NCBI GenBank assembly: GCA_016124375.1
Contig: WGNV01000005.1
Coordinates: 170,379 to 234,378, forward strand
Reading direction: 5' to 3'
Source: Tepidisphaera sp.
Lineage (GTDB): Bacteria; Planctomycetota; Phycisphaerae; Phycisphaerales; UBA1924
Length of the DNA stretch: 64,000 nucleotides
The notes below the pieces were generated by a model that made no database searches, had not been told where the DNA came from, and worked only from the letters and a program-made list of their open reading frames with translations. Numbering within the stretch: position 1 is the first letter of the stretch; every line of letters starts with the position of its first letter. Shown piece after piece: positions 8,563 through 19,266 of this stretch. The position numbers were made by a program, and so were the translations under genes.

Positions 8563-9051
8563 ATGTCCCGAGCCATCCTCTTCGCCTGCCTCGCCGGCCT
8601 CTGCTGGGGGGTGGGAGAAATCGGCACCAAGTTTGCCCTCAACACCCGCCAGGTCGGCCCTCTGACCGCCTCCTTCATCCGGGCGGCTGTCACGCTCCTG
8701 CCCGCGCTCATCGCCTGCCTCCTCGCCACCCGCGTCTGGAAGACCGAGCCCCCACAGTGGTGGACCATGAGCCCCCGCACCTGGCTCAACCTGGTGATCG
8801 GCTCGGGCCTGCTCGCAGGCTTTGCGGGGGTGTTCTTCTTCTACCTGGGCCTGGGCAGCCCCGGGGGCGACATCTCCCGCCTGCGCCCCATTGCATTCGC
8901 CCTTGCTCCCGCAACCGCCGTGCTGCTCGGGTGGCTGGTGCTGGGAGAACCCATGACCCTGCGCAAGGCCCTGGCGTGCACCCTCATCGTGATCGGCATC
9001 GTGCTGCTCGCGGGGGAAGGGCACGGAGCCGCGGCTGCCAAAGCCTCCTGA
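8563..9051 (+). CDS. Half-size EamA-type (drug/metabolite) transporter
   Basis: Membrane protein of 162 residues with five hydrophobic spans and the EamA patterns LAGLCWGVGEIGTKFAL at the start and PATAVLLGWLVLGEPMT in the second half. Full members have ten spans from two such repeats, so this single-repeat form would need to dimerise. The substrate is unknown. AAGGAA 8 bases before the ATG supports the start. It lies alone between the kinase gene and the PEP-CTERM pair. Confidence 0.82.
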   Translation: MSRAILFACLAGLCWGVGEIGTKFALNTRQVGPLTASFIRAAVTLLPALIACLLATRVWKTEPPQWWTMSPRTWLNLVIGSGLLAGFAGVFFFYLGLGSPGGDISRLRPIAFALAPATAVLLGWLVLGEPMTLRKALACTLIVIGIVLLAGEGHGAAAAKAS

Positions 9052-9299
9052 CCCCGCTCCCAAAGGGCGGCCGCGGCTTGCGATCGGTATCGGCTGCGTC
9101 CACGCCTGTGCTCACCGGTCCCCGCATTGACGTCCGCCGCATCGAGAGGCTGCACGCACGCAACCGCCGCCCCGACAAGGGCCACGCATGCAATCACCGG
9201 CTGGGCGTTGCCACGCGGCAATCACCGGCGATGAAGACCCGCCCGACCAAGTCCAGGCCGCACGATCGAGGCGACAGCTCCGAACGCAAGGTCCGGTCC
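9052..9299. other. Intergenic stretch without a recognised gene
   Basis: Together with the terminator at 9300-9335 and about 70 bases beyond it, this is a 355-base gap between the convergent EamA and PEP-CTERM genes. No open frame with coding character, no promoter and no known RNA was recognised. Confidence 0.5.
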
Positions 9300-9335
9300 A
9301 AAAAAACAAGTCGCCGCGACTTTCGCCGCGGCGAC
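9300..9335 (-). terminator. Rho-independent terminator of the PEP-CTERM pair
   Basis: Read on the minus strand: a 9-bp stem GTCGCCGCG/CGCGGCGAC (9310-9318 and 9327-9335) followed by TT, G and seven T (9300-9306). It lies about 70 bases past the stop of the first PEP-CTERM gene. Confidence 0.85.
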
Positions 9336-9406
9336 CAGAGCTTTCGTTTTAGCGAATCACGGGAAGAGGTCTTTCACTCGTCCCAGATTCTCATCCTCAC
9401 CGAGGC

Positions 9407-10057
9407 TTAGCGGCGACGGCGGGAGATCGCCAGACCGCCCAGGCCGAGGAGGGCGACGGCGCCCGGGGCCGGGGTGATCTGCAGGGTTTCCTGCGTGGGG
9501 ACGTTCTCAAAGTTGCTCGAGAAGAAGTTGGCGTTCTGCAGTTCGAGCTGGGTGATGGCGCCATCGTAGATGCCGCTGCCACCGAAGATCGTGCTGAACG
9601 CGCCGCTCGCGGTGCCCGTGAAGGTGGCGCCGTTGAAGGTCACGTTGCTGAGCGAGCCGTTGAAGAACACGGCGGTGATGCCGTTGAACCACTGGCCGGA
9701 GATCGTGCCGCCCAGGGTGTTGCCGTTGGCGTCAGTGATCAGGAAGCTGCCCGAACCGTCGCGGGTGTCGGGGTCAGCCGTCGGCGTGGAGGACAGGGAC
9801 ACCACGATGTCCGCGGGATCAGCGCCCGAGACAAAGCCGGCGCCGAAGCTGGCGGTGCCGATCGGAGCAACAAGGCGAGCCACCGTACCGGACGACTGCA
9901 GGCCGCCGGGGACGTTCACCGCGTTCGCATTGAACGTGGTGCCGTTCCACGAACCGGCAAGGTCGTTGTACGTCGCCGACACGATCGTGTCAGCGAACGC
10001 CGGAGCCGCAATCCCGGCCACACCGGCGAGCACGAGGGACGTCATACGCATCTTCAT
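9407..10057 (-). CDS. PEP-CTERM-like exported protein, tandem paralogue A
   Basis: Exported protein of 216 residues: signal peptide 1-22 (cleavage after AFA), a beta-rich body, and a C-terminal tail TPAPGAVALLGLGGLAISRRRR. This Pro-x-Pro, hydrophobic and Arg-run arrangement is the PEP-CTERM sorting signal, thought to be processed by exosortase; no exosortase gene is in the window. It is a clear paralogue of the next gene: both share YDSLAGS/YNDLAGS near residue 30, GFVSGA[DN]PAD and the asparagine-rich middle. AAGGAGAG before the ATG fixes the start. No function is recognised for the body. It has its own promoter and a structured 5' leader. Confidence 0.8.
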   Translation of the reverse strand: MKMRMTSLVLAGVAGIAAPAFADTIVSATYNDLAGSWNGTTFNANAVNVPGGLQSSGTVARLVAPIGTASFGAGFVSGADPADIVVSLSSTPTADPDTRDGSGSFLITDANGNTLGGTISGQWFNGITAVFFNGSLSNVTFNGATFTGTASGAFSTIFGGSGIYDGAITQLELQNANFFSSNFENVPTQETLQITPAPGAVALLGLGGLAISRRRR

Positions 10058-10152
10058 CTCTCACTCTCCTTCGAGGTGCCCGGTCGTTCGGACCTGACCC
10101 TCTTTATTTGGAATGCAGGTTCCACCCCGCATGCCACCCTGTTTCGTTACTT

Positions 10153-10228
10153 GGCACCCTGTCTCAGGGGGTGCCTGGGCGTAGAACGCCCCTCCTCTCC
10201 AATATCACTCAAAATCCTGATTTGTCAA
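10153..10228 (-). promoter_or_regulatory. Promoter and structured leader of PEP-CTERM paralogue A
   Basis: On the minus strand TTGACA (10223-10228), 16 bases, then GATATT (10201-10206). The predicted transcript starts near 10194 and carries two hairpins before the gene: GGGCGT/ACGCCC (10177-10191) and GGCACCC/GGGTGCC (10153-10175), the second with CCTGAGACA around its loop. No T-run follows, so they are leader structures rather than terminators. Paralogue B has the same promoter type and a hairpin with the same GAGACA loop. Confidence 0.7.
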
Positions 10229-10352
10229 GCAGAAACCGCGATTTTCACCCGGTTCCCGCGTTTTTACTGATATGCCCGTCACAGCCCAACCTTCCAACTT
10301 TGCGCCTTGCCTAGATCAAGCCCAGGCACCGACTCGCAGCCGGAAGTTCCAC

Positions 10353-11042
10353 TTACCGGCGACGACGGCCACCAGCCACCACCACCGTGCCGAGGCCCAG
10401 GAGGGCGATGCTGGCGGGAGTGGGGATCAGCTGAGCGGTCACGCCGGTCGCGCGATCCTGGAAGCTGTTGGCGAAGAACGTGCTGGGGTTGCCGCCGAAG
10501 ACGAGCTGCACCACCGCACCCTCGTAGGGGGGCGGGGAGGGCAGGTTGAGGCCCCAGGAGCCGCCGTCGGTGCCGTCGAACGACGTACCTTCGCTGGCGG
10601 ACGGCGTGATGACCACGTTGTTCAGGTACCCGTTGAAGAAGATGTACCCGGGCGTCGCGATCCAGGTGCCGTTCACCTGACCCGAGATCATGTCCCCGTC
10701 CTTATCGATGGACTGGAACGTGCCCGTGCCGGTGCGGCGGTTCGGATTCGCGGTGGGAATCGCCGTCACGTTGATGTTGAAGTCGGCGGGGTTGGCGCCG
10801 CTCACGAAGCCCGGAGCAAACTCAGCCTGCCCGGTGGGGCCGACCAGACGCGAAACTTCGCCCGAAGAGCGAAGGGTCGCGGTGTCGACCGCCTGGGCGG
10901 TGAACTGCTGCAGAGCCGCGTCATAGGACCCGGCCAGCGAGTCATAACGCATGCTGACCAGAACCGTGGTGGCGCTCGCAGAGCCTGCAGCCGCCAGAAG
11001 GGCCGCACCAGCAGCGACGCCGAAAATACGCATTGTGCTCAT
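10353..11042 (-). CDS. PEP-CTERM-like exported protein, tandem paralogue B
   Basis: Exported protein of 229 residues with signal peptide (about 1-25, Ala-rich, cleavage after ASA) and the tail PTPASIALLGLG...GGRRRR, a PEP-CTERM-type sorting signal. The body matches paralogue A along its length (SLAGS, LRSSGEVSRLVGP, GFVSGANPAD, NGTWIATPGYIFFNGYLNNV). ATG at 11042 is chosen because GGAGGAG lies 5 bases upstream; an internal ATG at 11033 is possible. The two genes are about 300 bases apart with separate promoters, so they arose by tandem duplication and may be co-regulated. What the proteins do is unknown. Confidence 0.8.
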   Translation of the reverse strand: MSTMRIFGVAAGAALLAAAGSASATTVLVSMRYDSLAGSYDAALQQFTAQAVDTATLRSSGEVSRLVGPTGQAEFAPGFVSGANPADFNINVTAIPTANPNRRTGTGTFQSIDKDGDMISGQVNGTWIATPGYIFFNGYLNNVVITPSASEGTSFDGTDGGSWGLNLPSPPPYEGAVVQLVFGGNPSTFFANSFQDRATGVTAQLIPTPASIALLGLGTVVVAGGRRRR

Positions 11043-11089
11043 CTCTCTTCTCCTCCTGTTCCAAGCGTTCTCCAACGCCCGGAAAATAC

Positions 11090-11146
11090 GCAGGGTGTCT
11101 CACGCCCTGCAGAACTGAGTATCTCGATCCTGATCACCGCTGTCAA
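11090..11146 (-). promoter_or_regulatory. Promoter and leader hairpin of PEP-CTERM paralogue B
   Basis: On the minus strand TTGACA (11141-11146), 17 bases, GATACT (11118-11123). Right after the expected start point comes the hairpin GCAGGG/CCCTGC (11090-11110) whose loop holds GAGACA, as in paralogue A. The bases upstream of both -35 boxes are also alike (TTTC, one base, GC, then TTGACA). Confidence 0.75.
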
Positions 11147-11460
11147 GCGGAAATTTCAACTTTTTTCGTTCGCAAACCTGCGGATTTCCGCAGCTTCATG
11201 AGCGTTTGATGAAGTGGGTGTCTAGATTCGGACGCACCAGCATACGCCATGCGTCGCCAAGGGTTGCCTTGGCCAGAAGATTTTCGGAGTTCCCCTGCAA
11301 ATTCCGATCAAACTACCCCTCAGATACCGTCCAACAACCAAACTTTGGCATTCGGGATCTAGGCGATTGGCATTGCAAGTTGCCTAGATTGCCAGCAAAA
11401 TTCAAGCCAGGTGAAACTACGTGATTTTCCCGGGAGTTGGCGGAGCTGTCGATTCTGTGC
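11147..11460. other. Non-coding stretch with an 8-bp inverted repeat
   Basis: About 310 bases of lower GC than the surroundings. It contains a perfect inverted repeat ATCTAGGC (11357-11364) / GCCTAGAT (11382-11389) with a 17-base spacer, which could be an operator or RNA stem. A related CTAGAT motif recurs at about 10310. No gene with convincing coding character was seen on either strand. Confidence 0.4.
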
Positions 11461-11466
11461 ACATTT

Positions 11467-11502
11467 AAAAAAAACGACCCCCGGGTGGTGGTCCCGGGGG
11501 TC
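11467..11502 (-). terminator. Strong rho-independent terminator
   Basis: On the minus strand a perfect 10-bp stem GACCCCCGGG/CCCGGGGGTC (11476-11485, 11493-11502) with a 7-base loop is followed by eight T residues (11467-11474). It ends transcription arriving from higher coordinates, either from nrdJ or from the hairpin-rich segment in between. Confidence 0.9.
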
Positions 11503-11923
11503 ATGGTGGCAGAGTCGAGGTTCCTCAGTGGGAACGCGCCGGGGTGGACGGCGCCGCTCGAACTCCGCTTGGGTGGACCAGGATCGCCGCGGTCTGACGT
11601 GGGTGGTGGTCTGCGTCCGACCCCTCGCCGCGGCTTTTTGAACGGGCTCGATCTCCTTGACGTCGGGGTTGCCCCCGCACAAACCTTGTCCTGACTCGCA
11701 AGCGCTCGGCCGTCCGAGCGCCATCGTCGTGCGACGTTGCCCATTCAGGGGAAGCGCCCTGCCCTCCAGGGCTTGGCGCCATCGGCAGGCTTCCGTTCCG
11801 CCGACCCCTTGCTGCTTCGCTTCGAGCGGCCGATCCGCGGACAATCCGCGACCCGACACGCGTTGATCCCGACCCTCTGGCTCGGACGCCACGCTGGCGT
11901 CCGATGGTTCATGTGTCCCGTGC
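11503..11923 (-). ncRNA. Hairpin-dense region, candidate structured RNA of unknown type
   Basis: About 420 bases between the nrdJ stop and the terminator hold many perfect stems: GCGCTCGG/CCGAGCGC (from 11702), GCCCTG/CAGGGC (about 11756-11772), CGCGGA/TCCGCG (about 11837-11850) and CGGACGCCA/TGGCGTCCG (11883-11903). The frames open on the minus strand lack the strong GC3 bias of true genes here. The terminator at its end suggests a minus-strand RNA, either a long structured 3' untranslated region of nrdJ or a separate RNA. I looked for the hallmarks of tmRNA, RNase P RNA and SRP RNA and did not find them, so no family is assigned. Confidence 0.35.
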
Positions 11924-15400
<3,477 letters not shown>

Positions 15401-15448
15401 GGTTCGAGTCTTTCTTGAAGCGTCCTGCTTGCCTGTCCTCTGGTCTGC

Positions 15449-15868
15449 TCACCTCGCGGCAATCGGCATTCGTGATTCGGCATTCGTTGCTGCCGCTCGC
15501 CTTACCTGCTGCACGTTTCGGATGAGCCCTGCCAGAACCTTGCTCACTTCGTTCCAATCTGCCATCAAACTGTCGTAGCCGCGAGACGTCAGGTAACCTA
15601 GCTCCTTCGCCATGAGAAGTTGCGTGTCAACCTCGAAGAGACTCCCGCGTGCAATCTTGAGAAACCTTGCGTAATCCACCCTGCTCCCCCGGCCAAACCC
15701 TTCTGCAATGTTCGACGGAACCGAGAGTGCCGCCCTTCTGAGTTGTTGCGAAAGCCCGAGTAGTTCGAACTTTGGAAACGTCCCCGCCGCCTTCATCACC
15801 CGCTTCGCGAGCGCGAAACTCATCTGTCATGCCCGAAGATCGCGATGTGATCGAATGGGCTCGGGCAC
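15449..15868 (-). pseudogene. Four-helix-bundle (23S rRNA intervening-sequence type) protein with in-frame TGA
   Basis: Related to the small four-helix-bundle proteins found in 23S rRNA intervening sequences and as stand-alone genes. The conserved core is plain: PKFELLGLSQQLRRAALSVP, NIAEGFGRGS, YARFLKIARGSLFE. From the ATG at 15823 the product (124 residues) lacks the first helix start. Reading further upstream in the same frame from a GTG at 15868 gives PEPIRSHRDLRA, TGA, then QMSFALAKRV. The family normally has Asp-Leu-x-Val/Ala-Trp-Gln at this spot, so the TGA (15827-15829) stands where a TGG Trp codon is expected. It is either a nonsense mutation or expression restarts at 15823. The gene is enclosed by 26-bp inverted repeats. 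Confidence 0.75.
15463..15488 (+). repeat. Left arm of 26-bp perfect inverted repeat
   Basis: Begins TCGGCATTCGTGATTCGG and is the exact reverse complement of 15900-15925. It lies inside the 3' end of the four-helix-bundle frame (encoding ...TNAESRMP). Internally it is itself a double of CGGCATTCGT. Confidence 0.9.
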
Positions 15869-15899
15869 ACGCTCACCCCGCGCAATGCTCTTTCCTGAT

Positions 15900-15925
15900 A
15901 ACGAATGCCGAATCACGAATGCCGA
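15900..15925 (-). repeat. Right arm of 26-bp perfect inverted repeat
   Basis: Reverse complement of 15463-15488, placed just upstream of the four-helix-bundle gene and 17 bases from the dcd stop. Together the arms bound an element of about 463 bp between nrdJ and dcd. Another GAATGCCG unit follows directly (15922-15929 overlapping), as in a short tandem. Confidence 0.9.
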
Positions 15926-15941
15926 ATGCCGAACTCCGCTC

Positions 15942-16514
15942 CTAATCCACCTTCGGCAGCGTCAACCCGCCCTGGTCCTGGTACTTCCCACCCTTATCCG
16001 CATAACTCACCTTGCACACCTGATCCGCCTTCAGGAATACGAACTGCGCGATGCCTTCGTTTGCGTAGACCTTCGCCGGCAGGGGCGTGGTGTTCGAGAT
16101 TTCGAGCGTGACTTTGCCGCGCCATTCCGGCTCCAGCGGCGTCACGTTCACGATGAGGCCGCAGCGGGCGTAGGTGCTCTTGCCCAGGCACACCACCAGC
16201 ACATCCCGTGGCACCTCGATGTACTCGACGGTCTCGCACAGTGCGAACGAGTTGGGCGGAATGATCACGTGGTCGAGCTTGAGCTTTTCGCAATCGACCT
16301 CGACCATCAGGTCGTCGGTAAAGTTCTTGGGGTCGACGACGGTGATCTGGCCGGTGCGCGGTGTGGGCGTGAAAATCTTGAAGCGCGGGCCGACGCGGAC
16401 GTCGTAGCCGTAGCTGGAGACGCCGAAGGAGATCTTCCCCGCCCGCTTCACCGCCTGCTCGAAGGGCGAGATCTTGACGTGGGCTTGAATTTGATGATCT
16501 GCCAGAACGCCCAC
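15942..16514 (-). CDS. dcd: dCTP deaminase
   Basis: Deaminates dCTP to dUTP (some members also hydrolyse dUTP), supplying dTMP synthesis; trimeric dUTPase-fold enzyme. The product has 190 residues, the usual size. Signatures: [45 protein letters not shown], and NEGIAQFVF with a final [12 protein letters not shown]. The frame is open to 16667, but the GTG at 16514 gives the N-terminus [10 protein letters not shown], which aligns with the family start M-x-VLSDHQI, so earlier codons are leader. A good promoter lies upstream. Confidence 0.93.
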   Translation of the reverse strand: MGVLADHQIQAHVKISPFEQAVKRAGKISFGVSSYGYDVRVGPRFKIFTPTPRTGQITVVDPKNFTDDLMVEVDCEKLKLDHVIIPPNSFALCETVEYIEVPRDVLVVCLGKSTYARCGLIVNVTPLEPEWRGKVTLEISNTTPLPAKVYANEGIAQFVFLKADQVCKVSYADKGGKYQDQGGLTLPKVD

Positions 16515-16566
16515 CAGCCACCCCGCTATCCCGCCGCCACCACGGCACCCAAACCCGACCACCAAG

Positions 16567-16594
16567 ATCCTACCAAACGCCAATCGTATGCCAA
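16567..16594 (-). promoter_or_regulatory. Promoter of dcd
   Basis: On the minus strand TTGGCA (16589-16594), 16 bases, TAGGAT (16567-16572). The predicted start gives a leader of about 45 bases before the GTG at 16514, which supports the short start. Confidence 0.6.
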
Positions 16595-17075
16595 ACCGAA
16601 CCACCAGTTCGACGGTACGACGAGCCCGGGGTTCTGCACCCACCCGAGCCCTATAAAACCTGCACAAACTCGATGAATCCCCGCGAAACGATCCGGAAGC
16701 AATCTGTCGCGGGGGCTAGCATACCACTACAGATCGTGCATGCAAGGGCGGCAAGCCCAAAATACGGTAGGGTTTTTGGTGAGAACCTGTCGAGTGCCCG
16801 CAAGTCCATCAGAATCTTGCACTTGGAGCGTCGTGGGCCCATGTCGTTTGCGGTGCACAGGCTGTCTTTGGCTGTTGGTGGTTTTGATCTGTTCGGGTGT
16901 CGGGCACCACAAGAGGCGCCTTGACCCCGGACCGGGCTTCGGGCGCGGGGCCGGGGTCTAGGGCGCATGAATCCTGCTTCTGCCCCGGCACGATGCCCGG
17001 CGCTTTCGTACAGTGTCTAAATCGCGGGCGTTGAGGCGTTTGGGCGCATTCGTATGGCCCCGCACGGAGTGTCGC
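16595..17075. other. Intergenic region between divergent dcd and flgI-like genes
   Basis: About 480 bases with no gene of coding character. It contains a long GC-rich fold at about 16921-16960 (GACCCCGG...CCGGGGTC arms) without a T-run. The Shine-Dalgarno GGAG (17066-17069) of the next gene is at its end. Confidence 0.4.
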
Positions 17076-19046
17076 ATGCAGGTGATTCAGTCTCCGCGTT
17101 TCACGCGGGCGTTGTGGTTGGTGTCGATGGCCCTGGCGACCGCGCTTCCTGGTTGCGGCGACACGCCCAAGCCCATCCCGGTTCGCCCGGTGGTCGTTCG
17201 TGACATCAGCCCGCTGCTGCGCGGCACGATCGGCGCCGAGGTCTCGATCCGGGGGGTTGAGCCCATCGTGGTGTCGGGGCTGGGGCTGGTGGTCGGGCTG
17301 AATGGCACGGGGGGCGACGTGCTGCCGGAGAACGTGGCCGCGACGATGGAACGGGAGATGGGCCTGCACGGCATCGGGCGGGCGACGAGCCCGGCGGGCA
17401 CGGCGCTGGCGGGCAAGACACCCCACGAGGTGCTGCAGGACAAGAACGTGGCGGTGGTGATCGTGCAGGCGGCGGTGCCGCCCGGCGCACCGGTGAATTC
17501 GACATTTGACGTGGTGGTGCGTGCGCTCAACGCCAGCAGCCTCGAAGGGGGCACGCTGTGGTCGACAGACCTACGGGTGGGCGACCCGACGGTGTTCGGC
17601 GGTCCACAGTTGCGGCAGTTGGGCGTGGCGCGGGGGCCGATCTTCATCAATCCCTTCGCGCAGCGGGGCAAAGAGACCGAGGGGGTGACGGCGAACTTCG
17701 GGCGGATTCTGGATGGCGGGGTGATGACGAGCCCGCTGCCGATCGTGATGATCATGGACAACCCGAGCCACGCGCGGGTGCGGGCGATCGCGTCGGCGAT
17801 CAACAGCCGCTTCCCGATCGGGCCGGGCGACGCCACGGAGACGGCGATCGGTCGCTCGGACACGCAGATCGATCTTCGGGTGCCGCGGCGGTACCGCGAG
17901 CACGCGGGCGAGTTTCTGGACCTGGTGACGCATCTGCAGGTGGACAACAGCGCGCCGGATGAAAACGCGCGTCGGCTGGTGGAGGGCGTGAAGGCCGAGC
18001 CGGCGCTGGCGGGGGACGTGTCGTGGTGCCTGGAGGCGATCGGGCAGAAGGCGCTGCCGTTCATCCGCCAGCTATACGACTATCCGGAGTTGGAGCCGCG
18101 AATCGCGGCCCTCAAGGCTGGTGCAAGGCTGAACGACGCGCTGGCGGCGGCGCCCTTGCGGGATATCGCGAAGAACGGGGCGGGGGGCGTGCAGATCCGG
18201 GCGATTTCGTTCCTGGGTGATCTTGATGGGGGCCCGACGGTCGACCTTGCGTTGCGCGAGCTGGCGGGCGAGCCCTCGCTGACCATCCGCACGGCGGCGT
18301 ATGAGGCCCTGGCCAAGCGTGCGGTGCGCGACCAACTGACGCGGTACAAGGCGTGGGTCGAGGAAAACCCGGATCGGCGGCCGGTGTCGCCGACCCGCCT
18401 GGAGGAGCTGGCGAAGCTGGAGATCCCCGGGGACAACGTGCAGGGGATCCGGCGGGTGCGGGCGGGGGACAAGTTTTTCATCGACATCGTGCCCTTCGGG
18501 CCGCCCCTGATTTATGTGACGCAGCAGGGCGCGCCGCGGGTGGTGCTGTTCGGAGAGGATCAGACGCTGCGATCTTCGGCGCTGGTCACGATGTGGGACG
18601 ACCGGTTCATGCTGGACGCGCAGCCTGACGCACAGGGCAAGCCCAGCGCCCGGGTGAAGTATGCGCAAGCCGGGCAGGGCAACCCGACGGTGCAGGCCGC
18701 GCCGACGCGACTGCCTGATTTTCTGCTTTTCCTGGCCCGAAAGACCACTCCTGAAGACCCGCGGCCCGGGCTGGACATGACCTACTCCGACGTTGTGGGA
18801 GTTCTGAACGCCCTGGCTGGGGGCGGGGGCGTGCGGGCGGCGTTCGCCACCGAGCAGGACCGCCTGCAGGGCCAGCTGCTGGCGGCGACAAACTCTCGCT
18901 CGCAGGTTGATCGACCGGAGACGCCGGACGAAGCGCCGGTGGTCGTAACCCGGGCGCCCACGGTGCTGGAGCCGAAGGACAAGCCGGCGGATGGGCCCCG
19001 GATCGTGCCGATCACGCCCCCCAAGGGCGAGCAGTCCGGAGGCTGA
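17076..19046 (+). CDS. FlgI-like (flagellar P-ring family) lipoprotein with extra central domain
   Basis: The first 260 residues resemble FlgI, the P-ring protein around the flagellar rod: [23 protein letters not shown], then DVVVRAL...LEGGTL and [11 protein letters not shown]. It differs from normal FlgI (about 350-370 residues) in length (656) and in carrying a lipobox (LPGC, Cys about residue 26) in place of an ordinary signal site. The middle (about 310-440) is Ala/Leu-rich with helical repeats like HEAT repeats ([24 protein letters not shown]). The tail is Pro-rich. A lipid-anchored P-ring relative is inferred; whether it takes part in a flagellum cannot be told, as no flagellar genes are nearby. 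ATG 17076 follows GGAG at 6 bases. Confidence 0.75.
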   Translation: MQVIQSPRFTRALWLVSMALATALPGCGDTPKPIPVRPVVVRDISPLLRGTIGAEVSIRGVEPIVVSGLGLVVGLNGTGGDVLPENVAATMEREMGLHGIGRATSPAGTALAGKTPHEVLQDKNVAVVIVQAAVPPGAPVNSTFDVVVRALNASSLEGGTLWSTDLRVGDPTVFGGPQLRQLGVARGPIFINPFAQRGKETEGVTANFGRILDGGVMTSPLPIVMIMDNPSHARVRAIASAINSRFPIGPGDATETAIGRSDTQIDLRVPRRYREHAGEFLDLVTHLQVDNSAPDENARRLVEGVKAEPALAGDVSWCLEAIGQKALPFIRQLYDYPELEPRIAALKAGARLNDALAAAPLRDIAKNGAGGVQIRAISFLGDLDGGPTVDLALRELAGEPSLTIRTAAYEALAKRAVRDQLTRYKAWVEENPDRRPVSPTRLEELAKLEIPGDNVQGIRRVRAGDKFFIDIVPFGPPLIYVTQQGAPRVVLFGEDQTLRSSALVTMWDDRFMLDAQPDAQGKPSARVKYAQAGQGNPTVQAAPTRLPDFLLFLARKTTPEDPRPGLDMTYSDVVGVLNALAGGGGVRAAFATEQDRLQGQLLAATNSRSQVDRPETPDEAPVVVTRAPTVLEPKDKPADGPRIVPITPPKGEQSGG

Positions 19047-19266
19047 GGCGGGCGGAGGGGAACGGAAGCGACAGGCGCGCGGGGACCAGTGTGCTCGCCG
19101 CGACGGATGTGCCGATATTCTGGGGTTGGTCTTTGAGCCGCGGCTGGTGACGCGGAGTGGTTGTGATGTTGGTTTGTCGGCGGCACGGAAAGCCGCGATG
19201 CGGGGGTGGACCAGGCCCCCCGCGAAGAGCGTGATCCTCGCGATACGCCAGCGACATGGGGGTTGC

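Noticed and set aside
10153..10175. Hairpin GGCACCC/GGGTGCC as a terminator of paralogue B
   Set aside because: No T-run on either strand and it lies downstream of the promoter of paralogue A, so it is treated as leader structure.
11359..11892. A 177-residue minus-strand frame downstream of nrdJ
   Set aside because: It runs through the terminator hairpin, lacks the GC3 bias of genes here, and has no Shine-Dalgarno or motif.
11503..11923. tmRNA, RNase P RNA or SRP RNA in the hairpin-rich segment
   Set aside because: No GAGGAAAGTCC-type RNase P motif, no tmRNA tag or tRNA-like ends that pair, no SRP GGAAGNAGCAGCC-type loop.
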